64,000 nucleotides of DNA from Polynucleobacter campilacus (GCF_002206625.1 NZ_NGUP01000003.1:456968-520967); one strand, 5' to 3'; positions 48,151 through 57,792 are shown, counted from the first letter of the stretch. Numbers and translations: made by a program. The notes: generated by a model from the sequence alone, not told the origin.

Positions 48151-48546
48151 TTATGCCTGCTTAATACGAAACACTTCAACGCCAACAGAATGACAATCTG
48201 GATAGACATCTGGTTTTGCAGTGCTAACGCATGCTGCCAATACCTTGGGATGCGCAAGCATTACCGCAACGATGTCATCGCAAAATGTTTCTTGAAGGTG
48301 GATATGGCCCTGAGAGGCCCGCGCTTTAATGGTTTCGCGCATAAAGTCATAATCGACCACCTCATCTAATTGGTCGTTTGTTGGCGTATTCTTGGCCAAT
48401 GGAATGTAGAGATCTACATTAAGAATTACGCGTTGTTCTGCTTTTTTCTCAAAATCATGAACGCCGATGTTGATATAGATTTCATAGTCCCGTAAAAATA
48501 AACGGCGGCAGTCAGCAAGTGCAGGATGGGAAAGAATAGTGTGCAT
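48151..48546 (-). CDS. folB: Dihydroneopterin aldolase
   Basis: A 131-residue FolB-type enzyme of folate synthesis. The opening RLFLRDYEIYINIGVHDFEKKAEQRVILNVDL is typical, and the glutamate-containing IHLQETFCDDIVAVMLAH carries catalytic residues. It lies 11 bp downstream of the pteridine-reductase-like SDR gene, matching a folate grouping. Confidence 0.92.
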   Translation of the reverse strand: MHTILSHPALADCRRLFLRDYEIYINIGVHDFEKKAEQRVILNVDLYIPLAKNTPTNDQLDEVVDYDFMRETIKARASQGHIHLQETFCDDIVAVMLAHPKVLAACVSTAKPDVYPDCHSVGVEVFRIKQA

Positions 48547-48557
48547 AAATAGTCTAC

Positions 48558-49364
48558 TTAATTTGTCTTAAACATTACATCGCGTGATGAAGGTAATAAA
48601 TGTTGGCCACCATCAACATATAAAGTAGTTCCAGTAATGGCGTTAGCCTGAGCTAAAAAGACGGCTGCTTTCGCAACATCGTCAGGTGTTGAAGATTTTC
48701 CTAGCGGTGTCATTTGATGCGCTTTTTCAAAGCCATCATTAGTTTGATCGCCCGAGGGTAAAGAAATTCCGGGCGCTAAGCCAAGCACTCTAAGGTAAGG
48801 AGCAAAATCGAGGGCCAACACTTCTACTGAAGTTGCTAGCGCAGCTTTAGATAATGTATATGACAAATAATCTGGGTTGAGATTAATCAACTTTTGATCG
48901 AGCAATTGAATGACAGATGGTAAATTCTCACTACCTGCTTTACTTGAATTATTTTTCTTAAACTCAAACATCAATTGAGAAAGTAGGATCGGTGCAGTCA
49001 AATTAACCTGCATATGCTCCTGCAAGCTTTTGGCAGTTAATGGTGCATTTGAGTTGGCACGATCGTACTCAAAAATAGATGCACTATTGACTAAGCAATG
49101 CAGATTTACAAATTGCTGACTCACGGCAGTAAACAGCTTCTTGATAGCTGCTTCGTCTGCTAAATCCGCCTGAAAAACTTGGGATTTAACCCCCATCATT
49201 TCGATTTCTCTGGTAACTTCTTTAGCCTCTTGCTCAGATCGCCCATAATGAACAGCAACATCCCATCCCTGGCGCGCAAACTGCAAAGCGATTTCCCGAC
49301 CCAGACGCTTGGCGGCGCCGGTCACTAAAACTGCCTTCTTTTGCTGGGATAAGGGTGGGTTCAA
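48558..49364 (-). CDS. Pteridine-reductase-like SDR (FolM type)
   Basis: A 268-residue SDR. The cofactor loop VLVTGAAKRLGREIALQFARQGWDV has the RLG form of FolM/pteridine reductases instead of the usual SGIG. VNSASIFEYD replaces the common NNAG and YTLSKAALATSVEVLALD holds the catalytic YxxxK. It probably reduces dihydromonapterin or dihydrofolate; location before folB supports this. It diverges from the MidA-like gene. Confidence 0.85.
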   Translation of the reverse strand: MNPPLSQQKKAVLVTGAAKRLGREIALQFARQGWDVAVHYGRSEQEAKEVTREIEMMGVKSQVFQADLADEAAIKKLFTAVSQQFVNLHCLVNSASIFEYDRANSNAPLTAKSLQEHMQVNLTAPILLSQLMFEFKKNNSSKAGSENLPSVIQLLDQKLINLNPDYLSYTLSKAALATSVEVLALDFAPYLRVLGLAPGISLPSGDQTNDGFEKAHQMTPLGKSSTPDDVAKAAVFLAQANAITGTTLYVDGGQHLLPSSRDVMFKTN

Positions 49365-49389
49365 TTAAATTCTCTTAGACTAGCGAGCT

Positions 49390-50577
49390 ATGGATATTAC
49401 CTTGACCAGCCTAGAAACGGAGCATAGCGAACTCCTCAAGGGCAAAATTGCCTCTGAGATAGCCTCCCAGGGTGGATGGTTGCCATTTTCCAGATATATG
49501 GAGATGGCACTATATGAGCCTGGAATGGGCTATTACAGCGCTGGGGCGCATAAATTAGGTACTGGTGGGGACTTCACCACAGCCCCCGAGCTAAGCCCCC
49601 TCTTTGGCGCTGCTATTTGTTCGACTTTGTTGCCAGTCCTTGAGAGCCTCAAAGAAAAAGGTTTGCGCACCCAAATCCTTGAATTTGGTGCCGGCACGGG
49701 AAAACTTGCCGCCTCTGTTCTGAGTCGCTTACATGATCTTGGATTTAGTTTGGATCGCTACGACATCATTGAGATTTCTCCAGACTTGGCGCAGCGTCAG
49801 CAAGAGTGCATTGGTAATATTGTTGAGAAATTGAAGTTATCCACTCAATACCGTTGGCTTGAAAAATTACCAAAGGACTTCAAGGGCATCATTCTTGCTA
49901 ATGAAGTGATCGATGCCATTCCTTGTGATGTCATCATTTATCAAAATGGATTTTGGTATTGGTATGGCGTTACCTTTCAGGATGGCAAGTTACTTTGGAA
50001 AGTAAGTTCACCAGTCAATCAAGAGTTATTACCTGAGAGCCTTTTGGATGGAAGCTTTTCCGAAGGCTATGTCACCGAACTTCATACGCCTGCTAATGCG
50101 TGGATGCATCAAGTTGCCAAACACCTAGATACTGGTTTGTTTTTAACTTTCGACTATGGCTTTCCAGAAAGTGAGTATTACCATCCGCAAAGACTAGAGG
50201 GAACATTGATGGCACACCATCGCCATCATGCAATTCAAGACCCATTTTATCTGCCTGGTCTTTGTGACTTAACGACACATATTGAGTGGTCACAAATTGC
50301 TCGTAGTGCGCTGGCAGAAAATGCTGATGATATTTTTTTGACCAATCAAGCCGGATATTTATTGGATGCCGGCATTGGCGATATTGCGCTCGAGATTGGA
50401 GATCCAAGCGCTCCTGAAACTTTTCTGCCCATTTCCAACGCATTGCAAAAATTACTCTCCGAAGCAGAGATGGGTGAGCTCTTTAAGGCATTTGCCTTCT
50501 CGAAGAATTTAGATACTTTATTGCCTGGATCTTCTCTAGAAGATCTGCCTGGGCTGCGCGGCAGAAATAGACTCTAA
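49390..50577 (+). CDS. SAM-dependent methyltransferase, MidA/NDUFAF7 family
   Basis: A 395-residue protein of the DUF185 family. YYSAGAHKLGTGGDFTTAPELSPLFG near residue 54 and ILEFGAGTGKLAASVLSRL near residue 97 form the SAM site, with FLTFDYGFPESEYYHPQRLEGTLMAHHRH later. The mitochondrial homologue NDUFAF7 methylates an arginine of complex I. A bacterial target is not known; notably an NDUFA9-like gene lies nearby at 51708. It converges on cca with 3 bp between them. Confidence 0.9.
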   Translation: MDITLTSLETEHSELLKGKIASEIASQGGWLPFSRYMEMALYEPGMGYYSAGAHKLGTGGDFTTAPELSPLFGAAICSTLLPVLESLKEKGLRTQILEFGAGTGKLAASVLSRLHDLGFSLDRYDIIEISPDLAQRQQECIGNIVEKLKLSTQYRWLEKLPKDFKGIILANEVIDAIPCDVIIYQNGFWYWYGVTFQDGKLLWKVSSPVNQELLPESLLDGSFSEGYVTELHTPANAWMHQVAKHLDTGLFLTFDYGFPESEYYHPQRLEGTLMAHHRHHAIQDPFYLPGLCDLTTHIEWSQIARSALAENADDIFLTNQAGYLLDAGIGDIALEIGDPSAPETFLPISNALQKLLSEAEMGELFKAFAFSKNLDTLLPGSSLEDLPGLRGRNRL

Positions 50578-50580
50578 AGC

Positions 50581-51711
50581 CTAAGACTGTAATGCGGCAG
50601 CAATCGCAGCAAGTCTGGCAGCTTCAAATGCACTGCCAATGCGCTCGCCATTAGATCGGTCTTGCGCCTCAACACCAGCAATAATCTCTGCGGTATTTAA
50701 TGCCTGAGCATTGCGCATGGCTGCTACCAATACAGAAACATTGAACCCGATTTTCCCAGCAAGATTCAGTAATGCTTGGCCACGATCTGGCTTACGCCAA
50801 ACATCAGCGCGATTAAACCAAGCCAAGACATCGACAGCTTGATAGGCCGCTTCCGAGTGCCTATCAACCAGCACCTTTAATTCACTAAAAATCTCACTAA
50901 AGTCACGCACTTCAATCGGCATACGCACACATTCAGCCCATGAACGAATTTCAGAGGCTGACAAATCCATCAAGATGATGGCACAGCGCTCTTCTAGGTT
51001 ATTACTACTAGCCTCGCAATACTGAATCAATAATTCACGAAATGCCTCTTCTGCAAGTTTCGCAGTAAGCGTGCTTGGCAACAGGGATTTGGCAGCGCCG
51101 GTATCTAGCAAAACTTGGAACATATGCATAGGCTTTGAAGCAACTAGGCCTCTAGCTAGCTCCTGCCAAATCCGCTCTGCTGAAAGCGCATTTAACTCGC
51201 CCGCCTGAACAATTGCCTTTAATGCCGACATCGTGTCATTGGCAATCCTAAATTCAGGAAAGCGTGCAGCAAAGCGAGCAATACGCAATAAGCGCAACGG
51301 ATCTTCAGAAAAAGTATCAGATACATGACGAAATACTTTGGCAGCTAAATCTTCTTGACCGTTATAAGGGTCAATGATCGGTCCAAACTGTTTTCCATCG
51401 GGGCCTACTTCTTGAGCCATAGCATTCATCGTTAAATCGCGGCGCTCTAGGTCTTGGTCCAAGGTAACTGAAGGATCTGCATAAAAATGAAAGCCTTTAT
51501 ACCCTTGGCCTGTTTTACGTTCAGTGCGAGCTAGCGCATACTCAGCCTGAGTTTCTGGATGCAGAAAAACCGGAAAATCCTTGCCCACAGGACGAAAGCC
51601 TTTAGCAATCATTTCATGTACGCTAGAGCCAACGACTACATAGTCGATATCGTGCACAGGCAAACCCATTAAGGTATCCCGTATTGCACCACCGACTGCA
51701 TAGATCTTCAT
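50581..51711 (-). CDS. cca: CCA tRNA nucleotidyltransferase with a degenerate HD domain
   Basis: A 376-residue enzyme that builds or repairs the tRNA 3' CCA. The nucleotidyltransferase core is complete: YAVGGAIRDTLMGLPVHDIDYVVVG with the D21/D23 metal pair, ERRDLTMNAMAQ, and SEDPLRLLRIARFAARF. E. coli Cca is 412 residues and carries a C-terminal HD phosphohydrolase domain. Here the matching helix reads ERCAIILMDLS, with M248-D249 where HD is expected, and the following histidine-rich segment is missing. The phosphatase/phosphodiesterase activity is probably lost. It overlaps the NDUFA9-like gene by 4 bp. Confidence 0.92.
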   Translation of the reverse strand: MKIYAVGGAIRDTLMGLPVHDIDYVVVGSSVHEMIAKGFRPVGKDFPVFLHPETQAEYALARTERKTGQGYKGFHFYADPSVTLDQDLERRDLTMNAMAQEVGPDGKQFGPIIDPYNGQEDLAAKVFRHVSDTFSEDPLRLLRIARFAARFPEFRIANDTMSALKAIVQAGELNALSAERIWQELARGLVASKPMHMFQVLLDTGAAKSLLPSTLTAKLAEEAFRELLIQYCEASSNNLEERCAIILMDLSASEIRSWAECVRMPIEVRDFSEIFSELKVLVDRHSEAAYQAVDVLAWFNRADVWRKPDRGQALLNLAGKIGFNVSVLVAAMRNAQALNTAEIIAGVEAQDRSNGERIGSAFEAARLAAIAAALQS

Positions 51712-52619
51712 TGCTTCATACCCTCAAGGCTTCGCCGGCTCATTTTGAAGACTTCACTTAATGCATCTTTACCGCTTACAGGCAACACATTAGGCAATTG
51801 CATTGAAGCAATATTGTCACGCGACATCAAAGTAGGTACTGGCAAAAATTCAAATGCTAAGGCTTGTAGATAGCCTACAAAAGCGGGCACCGGAATGATG
51901 GCACAAGACGTTTTGGCTTTACGTGCAGCAAACTCCACAATCTCTTTCATGTTGTAGACCATAGGGCCTACCAAATCATATGATTCATGAATGGTCTGGG
52001 GCATCTTTAATGCCATCACAAAAGCGCTTGCTACATCATCTACGCTTACTGGTTGAAACTTTGCCTGATGATTTGCTAAAGGCATTACTGGAAATAATTT
52101 GGCTAACTTTGAAAATAAATTAATGAACTGATCTTGGGCGCCAAAAATGACTGATGGCCTAAAAATAGTCCAATCTAAACTACTGGCTTTGACTGCCGCC
52201 TCACCATCGCCCTTACTACGCTGATACATAGACGGTCCACTGGAGTCTGCACCCAAAGCACTCATATGAAGGTAGCGCTTGAGACCATGCATTTGCATCG
52301 CGGTCATAATATTTTTTGGTAAATCTACATGCGCAGCTTTAAATACTTTTCCATAAGGCGTTGCCGGCTTATCGTGCAAGACACCCACCAAATTAATCAC
52401 GGCACCATTGTCATGAATGCGTGCACACAAAGATTGCAGTTCATCAAAATCATGAATATCAGCATCCTCTAAATGTACTTTAGGCAACATCCGTAACTCC
52501 CGGCCCGCAGCCAAGTGGCTTGTAGGTAAGAGAACTGAATAGCCCGCTGCTTGTAATTGCGCAGCCAGCACTCGCCCAACAAATCCATTACCACCAATCA
52601 AAAGAATGTCGTATTTCAT
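51708..52619 (-). CDS. NDUFA9-like NAD(P)-binding protein
   Basis: A 303-residue atypical short-chain dehydrogenase of the complex I NDUFA9 subunit family. ILLIGGNGFVGRVLAAQLQAAG is the NAD(P) loop; YQRSKGDGEAAVKAS supplies the YxxxK-like site and WTIFRPSVIFG follows. In bacteria these proteins are linked to ubiquinone or complex I functions, but the exact role is open. It lies between slt and cca on one transcript. Confidence 0.88.
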   Translation of the reverse strand: MKYDILLIGGNGFVGRVLAAQLQAAGYSVLLPTSHLAAGRELRMLPKVHLEDADIHDFDELQSLCARIHDNGAVINLVGVLHDKPATPYGKVFKAAHVDLPKNIMTAMQMHGLKRYLHMSALGADSSGPSMYQRSKGDGEAAVKASSLDWTIFRPSVIFGAQDQFINLFSKLAKLFPVMPLANHQAKFQPVSVDDVASAFVMALKMPQTIHESYDLVGPMVYNMKEIVEFAARKAKTSCAIIPVPAFVGYLQALAFEFLPVPTLMSRDNIASMQLPNVLPVSGKDALSEVFKMSRRSLEGMKQ

Positions 52620-52644
52620 AAGCTCTTTTATAAATGAATGCTAA

Positions 52645-54609
52645 TTAAGGTAACTCAGATTGGGTAGCTGTCTTAGGTGAGATAACACCCAGGCGCTGCT
52701 TCAAAGAAGGGGCTTGACCATTCATGACCGACGAATAGTAATTGGCGTTTGAGAGTACATTCTTGACATAAGTGCGCGTCTCATTAAACGGAATAGTCTC
52801 CGCAAAGATGGCGCCTTCGGTTGGGCTTGTTAATTTTTCACGCCATGCTTTTGAGCGAGAGGGGCCAGCGTTATAAGCAGCTGATGCCAGCACCCAAGAA
52901 CCATCTAGGTCAACTAAGACCATATTGAGATAATTACTGCCCAAAGTTAAATTCGTATTGGTATCGCTGAGCTTGTCATTGGTGTAGTTGAGCATGCCAA
53001 TTTTTTTAGCAACATACTTTGCCGTATTAGGCATCACCTGCATTAGGCCCGAGGCGCCTACCGATGAAGATGCATTCATGATGAAGCGTGATTCTTGACG
53101 AATGAGTCCATAAGCCCATGCAAGGTTTAAGTCAATTTGTCTTGCAATCGGAGAAAGCTCATCCCTAAATGGAGTTGGGTAACGCAAACTAAAGTCATGC
53201 TCTTGCTTCGTACGATCAGCGGTATTCACAACACGGTCGTATAAATGAATACGCTTAGCGTACTCAGCAGCAGCCAACAACTGCTTGTCAGTCATGTTGC
53301 GCAGCTCCCAGTTCCACTCGCGATTGCCTTCAAAGCGAAGGTTCATGGCATATAAACGCTCGCCCCTCACAAACCCCTTACGACTGGCCATTGCATCAAT
53401 GTCTTGCTCGGTTACCTTAGTACGAGATGGCGCATGATTCGACTTACCTAACTCTTCGCGAGCCAGTTGCCCATAAAAATTGTATTGCTCATCAATTAAC
53501 TCAAAGCTCTCCTTGGCCTTTGCATCCTGACCTTCGGCTTTTAAGGCGCGGCCATACCAATAAGTCCAAGCCGGATCTTTACTGCGCACTATGGGATTCA
53601 TGCCCTCTATCGCATTTTTTACCAAGCTCCAATCCTTAGCACGTAAGCCTGCGCGCACCTTCCACTCCTGAGACTCAACTGAGAGCAGCTCGTTGTAACC
53701 AAGCTCTTGCTGCAAGCGATACGCATCATCAGCATTAGGATCTAATTTCTTTGCCAGAAATTGACCAATCACACCCCAAGCTACTGCTTGATTTTCTTTG
53801 CTATAGCGCGATGAAGTTTGTAAAAAATCTCGGTACGCTTTTGCTGGATCAGCCTTTGCAGCTTTTACAATTTCTGCAATAGGATCTTCGCCACCCAAAC
53901 GACGTGCCATTGTGTCAAAACCTCTTTCACTAGCCGCCCGACCAATCGCCCTAGCCTCGCTTGGTGTCATTCCACCAGCAGCAACCAAGGAAGGAACTAA
54001 TTCTTGGCAAGCTTGTCCAAAGTAACTTGGGTCTAATAAAAATGATCGCGTATCGATTGCTAATTTAGTGGGGTTCTCGCCTTGTGATAATTTTGACAGC
54101 AAGGAATAGCACTTCACCTGAGTATCATCATCCAACACAAACTTGGCATACTCTAGATCAAAGCGCGCCCAGTCTTTTCGCTTACCCAAAACCAACAACC
54201 AATCGTTACGCATCCGATCAGCCAATGCCGTGCCATGATACTGATTTAAGAATGCAATGACCTGGGCATCAGCGCTGTAATCGCTACGCGGTCCACCGCC
54301 ACTATCAAATAATTGCGGCTTAATACGAAAGTAGGTCACATAATCATCAAATGGATAGGCGGCCAGGTTAGATGAAAGCTGTTGCGTGCGGAAAACATCA
54401 TTCTTTCTAGCGGCCTCCCGTAAATCAATAAACATCCGATCTGTATCGGTAATCTCGGCAGGGGCTGCCTTGCTTTCATAGGATTTAGGAAGACTTGATT
54501 TTTTAGGCTTTTCAGCAAAAGTGTTGGACATAGATAAGGCTAGCCCCAGGATCAAAATTTTGGTCCAGCGGAACTGATTAACCTTGAGAATTTCAGACTT
54601 CTTTTTCAC
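52645..54609 (-). CDS. slt: Soluble lytic murein transglycosylase
   Basis: A 654-residue periplasmic enzyme cleaving peptidoglycan to 1,6-anhydro products. A signal peptide (residues 14-32) is followed by a long helical U-domain and a C-terminal lysozyme-like SLT domain. The catalytic glutamate is in GLIRQESRFIMNASSSVGASGLMQVMPNTA; SAAYNAGPSRSKAWR and ETRTYVKNVLSNANYY complete the domain. Length fits Slt70. It begins the minus-strand run slt-NDUFA9-like-cca. Confidence 0.94.
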   Translation of the reverse strand: MKKKSEILKVNQFRWTKILILGLALSMSNTFAEKPKKSSLPKSYESKAAPAEITDTDRMFIDLREAARKNDVFRTQQLSSNLAAYPFDDYVTYFRIKPQLFDSGGGPRSDYSADAQVIAFLNQYHGTALADRMRNDWLLVLGKRKDWARFDLEYAKFVLDDDTQVKCYSLLSKLSQGENPTKLAIDTRSFLLDPSYFGQACQELVPSLVAAGGMTPSEARAIGRAASERGFDTMARRLGGEDPIAEIVKAAKADPAKAYRDFLQTSSRYSKENQAVAWGVIGQFLAKKLDPNADDAYRLQQELGYNELLSVESQEWKVRAGLRAKDWSLVKNAIEGMNPIVRSKDPAWTYWYGRALKAEGQDAKAKESFELIDEQYNFYGQLAREELGKSNHAPSRTKVTEQDIDAMASRKGFVRGERLYAMNLRFEGNREWNWELRNMTDKQLLAAAEYAKRIHLYDRVVNTADRTKQEHDFSLRYPTPFRDELSPIARQIDLNLAWAYGLIRQESRFIMNASSSVGASGLMQVMPNTAKYVAKKIGMLNYTNDKLSDTNTNLTLGSNYLNMVLVDLDGSWVLASAAYNAGPSRSKAWREKLTSPTEGAIFAETIPFNETRTYVKNVLSNANYYSSVMNGQAPSLKQRLGVISPKTATQSELP

Positions 54610-54686
54610 TATCTAGCCCTGTACATAATTACCAGTATTCGGCTGGCATTAAGTTGTTTACTATATCTTCTAATTTTCGCCTGATA

Positions 54687-55313
54687 ATGGTCGATATGCA
54701 CGCTAATTCGCCAAAAACTCTTCGTCAAGATTTGTTAAACCAACGCAAAGAATTTGCTGCTGGGCAAAGTTATGCTCAAGCCAAAGAGAGGCTAATTGCC
54801 GGTCTTAATCAGTTTTTAGTGAAAGATGGTAATTCCCTACGGTCTATAGCGCTTTATTGGCCCATACAAGATGAACTTGATTTGCGTTCAGCATTAATCG
54901 CTTGGGCAAACCAAAATCCTGGATGCGCTCTAGCGCTTCCCTACGCGCGTCCCGATAAACACCTCGACTTCTATGAATGGCAAGATGGGGATGCTTTGAC
55001 CCCAAGCCAACATGGGGTTCCTGAGCCAAACCCAAATAACCCCTCAAGACCAGCAATCACTCCTGACTGCATCCTCATTCCCTGCGTAGGGTGGTCTAGC
55101 TCTATTGAGAACGACAAAACTCATTATTGGCGCCTAGGCTATGGCGGCGGATATTTTGATCGAACCCTAGCCGCACTCAGAAATAATAACCCCCAGTTCA
55201 TCTGTATCGGGATTGGGTTTGATTGGCAAAAACTCAATGATGCCCAATGGGTAGCCCAAGCGCATGATGAGCCTTTAGATATGATGCTTACGGAGTCTGG
55301 CTTACTTCGCTGA
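54687..55313 (+). CDS. 5-formyltetrahydrofolate cyclo-ligase
   Basis: A protein of about 208 residues that converts 5-formyl-THF to 5,10-methenyl-THF with ATP. The N-terminal LRQDLLNQRKEF, the middle IALYWPIQDELDLRSAL and the C-terminal RLGYGGGYFDRTLAAL are family signatures. The frame is open back to TTG 54654; the ATG at 54687 or 54696 is more likely. It joins metF (convergent, 1 bp apart) in one-carbon metabolism. Confidence 0.92.
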   Translation: MVDMHANSPKTLRQDLLNQRKEFAAGQSYAQAKERLIAGLNQFLVKDGNSLRSIALYWPIQDELDLRSALIAWANQNPGCALALPYARPDKHLDFYEWQDGDALTPSQHGVPEPNPNNPSRPAITPDCILIPCVGWSSSIENDKTHYWRLGYGGGYFDRTLAALRNNNPQFICIGIGFDWQKLNDAQWVAQAHDEPLDMMLTESGLLR

Positions 55314-55314
55314 C

Positions 55315-56145
55315 TTACTTTGTTAAATCTAAGTTGTCAGCAATGGCCAAAACAGCATCTGCTTGATTTAAAGAGTAGAAATGCAATCCGGGTGCACCTG
55401 CTGTCAATAGCTGGTCGCATAAATCTGTCACTACCTCTTCACCAAATGCACGAATTGAAGCAATGTCGTCACCATAAGACTGAAGACGCAACCGAATCCA
55501 ACGAGGAATCTCGGCTCCACAAGCGTCAGAGAAGCGCAATAGCTGAGTGCTATTCGTAATCGGCATGATGCCAGCAATGATCGGCTCTGTTACGCCTAAG
55601 TTATAGGCCTCATCGACAAAACGAAAGTAAGCATCAGTGTTATAAAAATACTGAGTTACTGCGGAATTGGCGCCCGCTTTCATTTTCTGCACAAAGAAAT
55701 GAACATCGCTAGCAGGAGACTTCGCCTGAGGATGACACTCTGGATAAGCAGCTACATCAATATGAAACCAATCACCGGTTTCAGCACGAATAAATTCCAC
55801 CAACTCATTAGCATGATGAAACTCACCATACTGGCCCATACCTGATGGTAAGTCACCCCTCAAAGCCACAATGCGTTTAATGCCTAGAGATTGATATTGC
55901 TTGAGCATCTCACGCACACTTTCACGTGAACTACCAACGCAAGATAAGTGAGGGGCAACTGCTGCACCAGCAGCATGAATATCACTCACCACTTTCAAGG
56001 TACCAGACTGCGTAGAGCCGCCGGCACCAAAGGTCACAGAATAAAACGCAGGGTTGAGAGTTTGACTAAAACGCTCGCGCACAAGATGTAGCTTCTTCTC
56101 ACCTTCAGGTGTTTTTGGAGGAAAGAATTCGACGCTTAATTCCAT
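55315..56145 (-). CDS. metF: 5,10-methylenetetrahydrofolate reductase
   Basis: A 276-residue FAD enzyme reducing methylene-THF to methyl-THF for MetH. The start MELSVEFFPPKTPEGEKKL with the catalytic glutamate, FGAGGSTQSGTL, ALRGDLPSGMG and ITQYFYN-type segment (VTQYFYNTDAYFRFV) are all present. Length is typical. It lies 35 bp after ahcY on the same strand, so it is probably in the ahcY transcript and under the SAH riboswitch. Confidence 0.96.
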   Translation of the reverse strand: MELSVEFFPPKTPEGEKKLHLVRERFSQTLNPAFYSVTFGAGGSTQSGTLKVVSDIHAAGAAVAPHLSCVGSSRESVREMLKQYQSLGIKRIVALRGDLPSGMGQYGEFHHANELVEFIRAETGDWFHIDVAAYPECHPQAKSPASDVHFFVQKMKAGANSAVTQYFYNTDAYFRFVDEAYNLGVTEPIIAGIMPITNSTQLLRFSDACGAEIPRWIRLRLQSYGDDIASIRAFGEEVVTDLCDQLLTAGAPGLHFYSLNQADAVLAIADNLDLTK

Positions 56146-56180
56146 GATTTTGGGCCCAGGGTTTCTATTAAATAATTGGA

Positions 56181-57626
56181 TTAATAACGATAGTGGTCTG
56201 TCTTATATGGGCCTTCCTTCGTTACACCAATGTAAGAAGCTTGCTGATCAGATAACACTGTCAACTCAGCATTGAGAGTCTTAAGCTGTAAACGTGCGAC
56301 CTTCTCATCCAAATGCTTGGGCAATGTATAAACGCCGATTGGGTATTTGTCGCTACCAACCGCATTCCACAATTCAATCTGCGCAATCACCTGGTTTGCA
56401 AATGAAGAGCTCATCACATAAGAAGGATGACCTGTACCGCAACCCAAGTTAACCAGACGGCCTTTAGCCAAGATGATGATGCGCTTTTCAGGCTTGCCAT
56501 TGCTCGCTGGGAAAATCACGTGATCGACTTGTGGCTTGATCTCTTCCCACTTGTACTTCTCAATACCCGCAACGTCGATCTCATTATCGAAGTGACCAAT
56601 ATTACAAACGATGGCTTGATTCTTCATCTTCGCCATATGATCATGTGTAATGACATGGTAGTTACCAGTTGCAGACACAAAGATATCTGCTTTATCGGCA
56701 GCGTAATCCATAGTTACAACACGGTAGCCTTCCATTGCCGCTTGCAATGCACAGATTGGGTCTACCTCAGTAACCCAAACTTGAGCAGATAAGGCGCGCA
56801 AGGCTTGAGCTGAGCCCTTACCTACATCGCCATAACCGCAAACTACTGCAACCTTACCGGCAACCATGACATCGGTAGCGCGCTTGATTGCATCAACTAA
56901 AGACTCGCGGCAACCATAAAGGTTATCGAACTTGCTCTTGGTTACTGAGTCGTTCACGTTGATTGCAGGAAATTTCAATTCACCTCTAGCAAACATTTGA
57001 TACAGACGATGAACACCTGTTGTGGTTTCTTCTGTAACGCCCTTAACTTTTTCCAAACGTGTTGAATACCAAGTTGGGTCTTGTGCTAATTTTTTCTTAA
57101 TAGCAGAAAACAAAATTGTTTCTTCTTCACTCGTTGGGTGATTCAAGCAGGCTTGATCTTTTTCAGCACGGGCACCAAGATGTAACAACAAAGTAGCATC
57201 ACCACCATCATCCAAAATCATATTGGTGAAGCCTCCATCAGCCCACTCAAAAATGCGGTGCGTGAAATCCCAGTACTGCTCAAGAGTCTCGCCCTTAATG
57301 GCATACACAGGCGTGCCATTAGCAGCAATGGCTGCAGCAGCATGGTCTTGTGTAGAGAAAATATTGCAAGATGCCCACTGCACTTGGGCACCAAGTGCCT
57401 CAAGGGTCTCAATCAACACTGCAGTTTGAATTGTCATGTGTAGCGAACCCGTGATTCGCGCTCCACGCAATGGCTGTTGTGCAGCAAACTCATCGCGAAT
57501 AGCGATCAAACCAGGCATCTCAGTTTCAGCAATGGCAATTTCTTTACGTCCAAAATCAGCCAAAGAAATATCAGCAATTGCGCAACGTGTTGCAACAAAA
57601 TTATTTAAATCGGTAACGGTATTCAT
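56181..57626 (-). CDS. ahcY: Adenosylhomocysteinase
   Basis: A 481-residue NAD-dependent enzyme splitting S-adenosylhomocysteine into adenosine and homocysteine. Motifs: [21 protein letters not shown], the NAD loop [19 protein letters not shown] and the C-terminal KTDHYRY. It carries the insert of about 40 residues (around [18 protein letters not shown]) usual in proteobacteria. I chose the ATG at 57626 (MNTVTDL), preceded by GGAG; the frame is open to 57686 but those codons lie in the structured riboswitch leader. Confidence 0.96.
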   Translation of the reverse strand: MNTVTDLNNFVATRCAIADISLADFGRKEIAIAETEMPGLIAIRDEFAAQQPLRGARITGSLHMTIQTAVLIETLEALGAQVQWASCNIFSTQDHAAAAIAANGTPVYAIKGETLEQYWDFTHRIFEWADGGFTNMILDDGGDATLLLHLGARAEKDQACLNHPTSEEETILFSAIKKKLAQDPTWYSTRLEKVKGVTEETTTGVHRLYQMFARGELKFPAINVNDSVTKSKFDNLYGCRESLVDAIKRATDVMVAGKVAVVCGYGDVGKGSAQALRALSAQVWVTEVDPICALQAAMEGYRVVTMDYAADKADIFVSATGNYHVITHDHMAKMKNQAIVCNIGHFDNEIDVAGIEKYKWEEIKPQVDHVIFPASNGKPEKRIIILAKGRLVNLGCGTGHPSYVMSSSFANQVIAQIELWNAVGSDKYPIGVYTLPKHLDEKVARLQLKTLNAELTVLSDQQASYIGVTKEGPYKTDHYRY

Positions 57627-57631
57627 TAATG

Positions 57632-57660
57632 CTCCAGCTAAATACGATCCAATGCTGGAG
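57632..57660 (-). promoter_or_regulatory. Hairpin sequestering the ahcY Shine-Dalgarno sequence
   Basis: CTCCAGC (57660-57654) can pair with GCTGGAG (57638-57632), a 7-bp stem with a 15-nt loop in the ahcY leader RNA. The second arm contains the GGAG ribosome-binding site 5 nt before the ATG. It is a good candidate for the expression platform of the upstream SAH riboswitch. Confidence 0.6.
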
Positions 57661-57666
57661 TGCAAA

Positions 57667-57697
57667 CTCGCTAGCCGTTGAACCATGGGTTAGCGAG
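57667..57697 (-). promoter_or_regulatory. Second hairpin in the ahcY leader
   Basis: CTCGCTA (57697-57691) pairs with TAGCGAG (57673-57667) in the leader RNA, with a 17-nt loop. It sits between the riboswitch core and the RBS hairpin. Confidence 0.5.
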
Positions 57698-57736
57698 CGC
57701 GGTTGCAATTAGCAGAAACTGTTTAAGAATCCACTC

Positions 57737-57792
57737 CCTTCAAGCCTGGGGAAATGCTGGGTCTCAGCATTCCTTGCAACGCTCCTTGAAGG
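57737..57792 (-). promoter_or_regulatory. S-adenosylhomocysteine (SAH) riboswitch
   Basis: The minus-strand RNA begins with P1 CCTTCAAG (57792-57785), which pairs with CTTGAAGG (57744-57737). Inside lie the conserved AAGGAGCGTTGCAA core, a perfect hairpin AATGCTG-N5-CAGCATT, and CCCAGGCTTG, all in the order known for the SAH aptamer. It stands about 110 nt before the ahcY start, the classical location, and should raise ahcY (and perhaps metF) expression when SAH builds up. Confidence 0.9.

Noticed and set aside
57627-57686. Upstream start of ahcY at 57686
   Set aside because: Those codons fall in the riboswitch leader and overlap its hairpins; family members start near MNTVTDL, with an RBS before the ATG at 57626.
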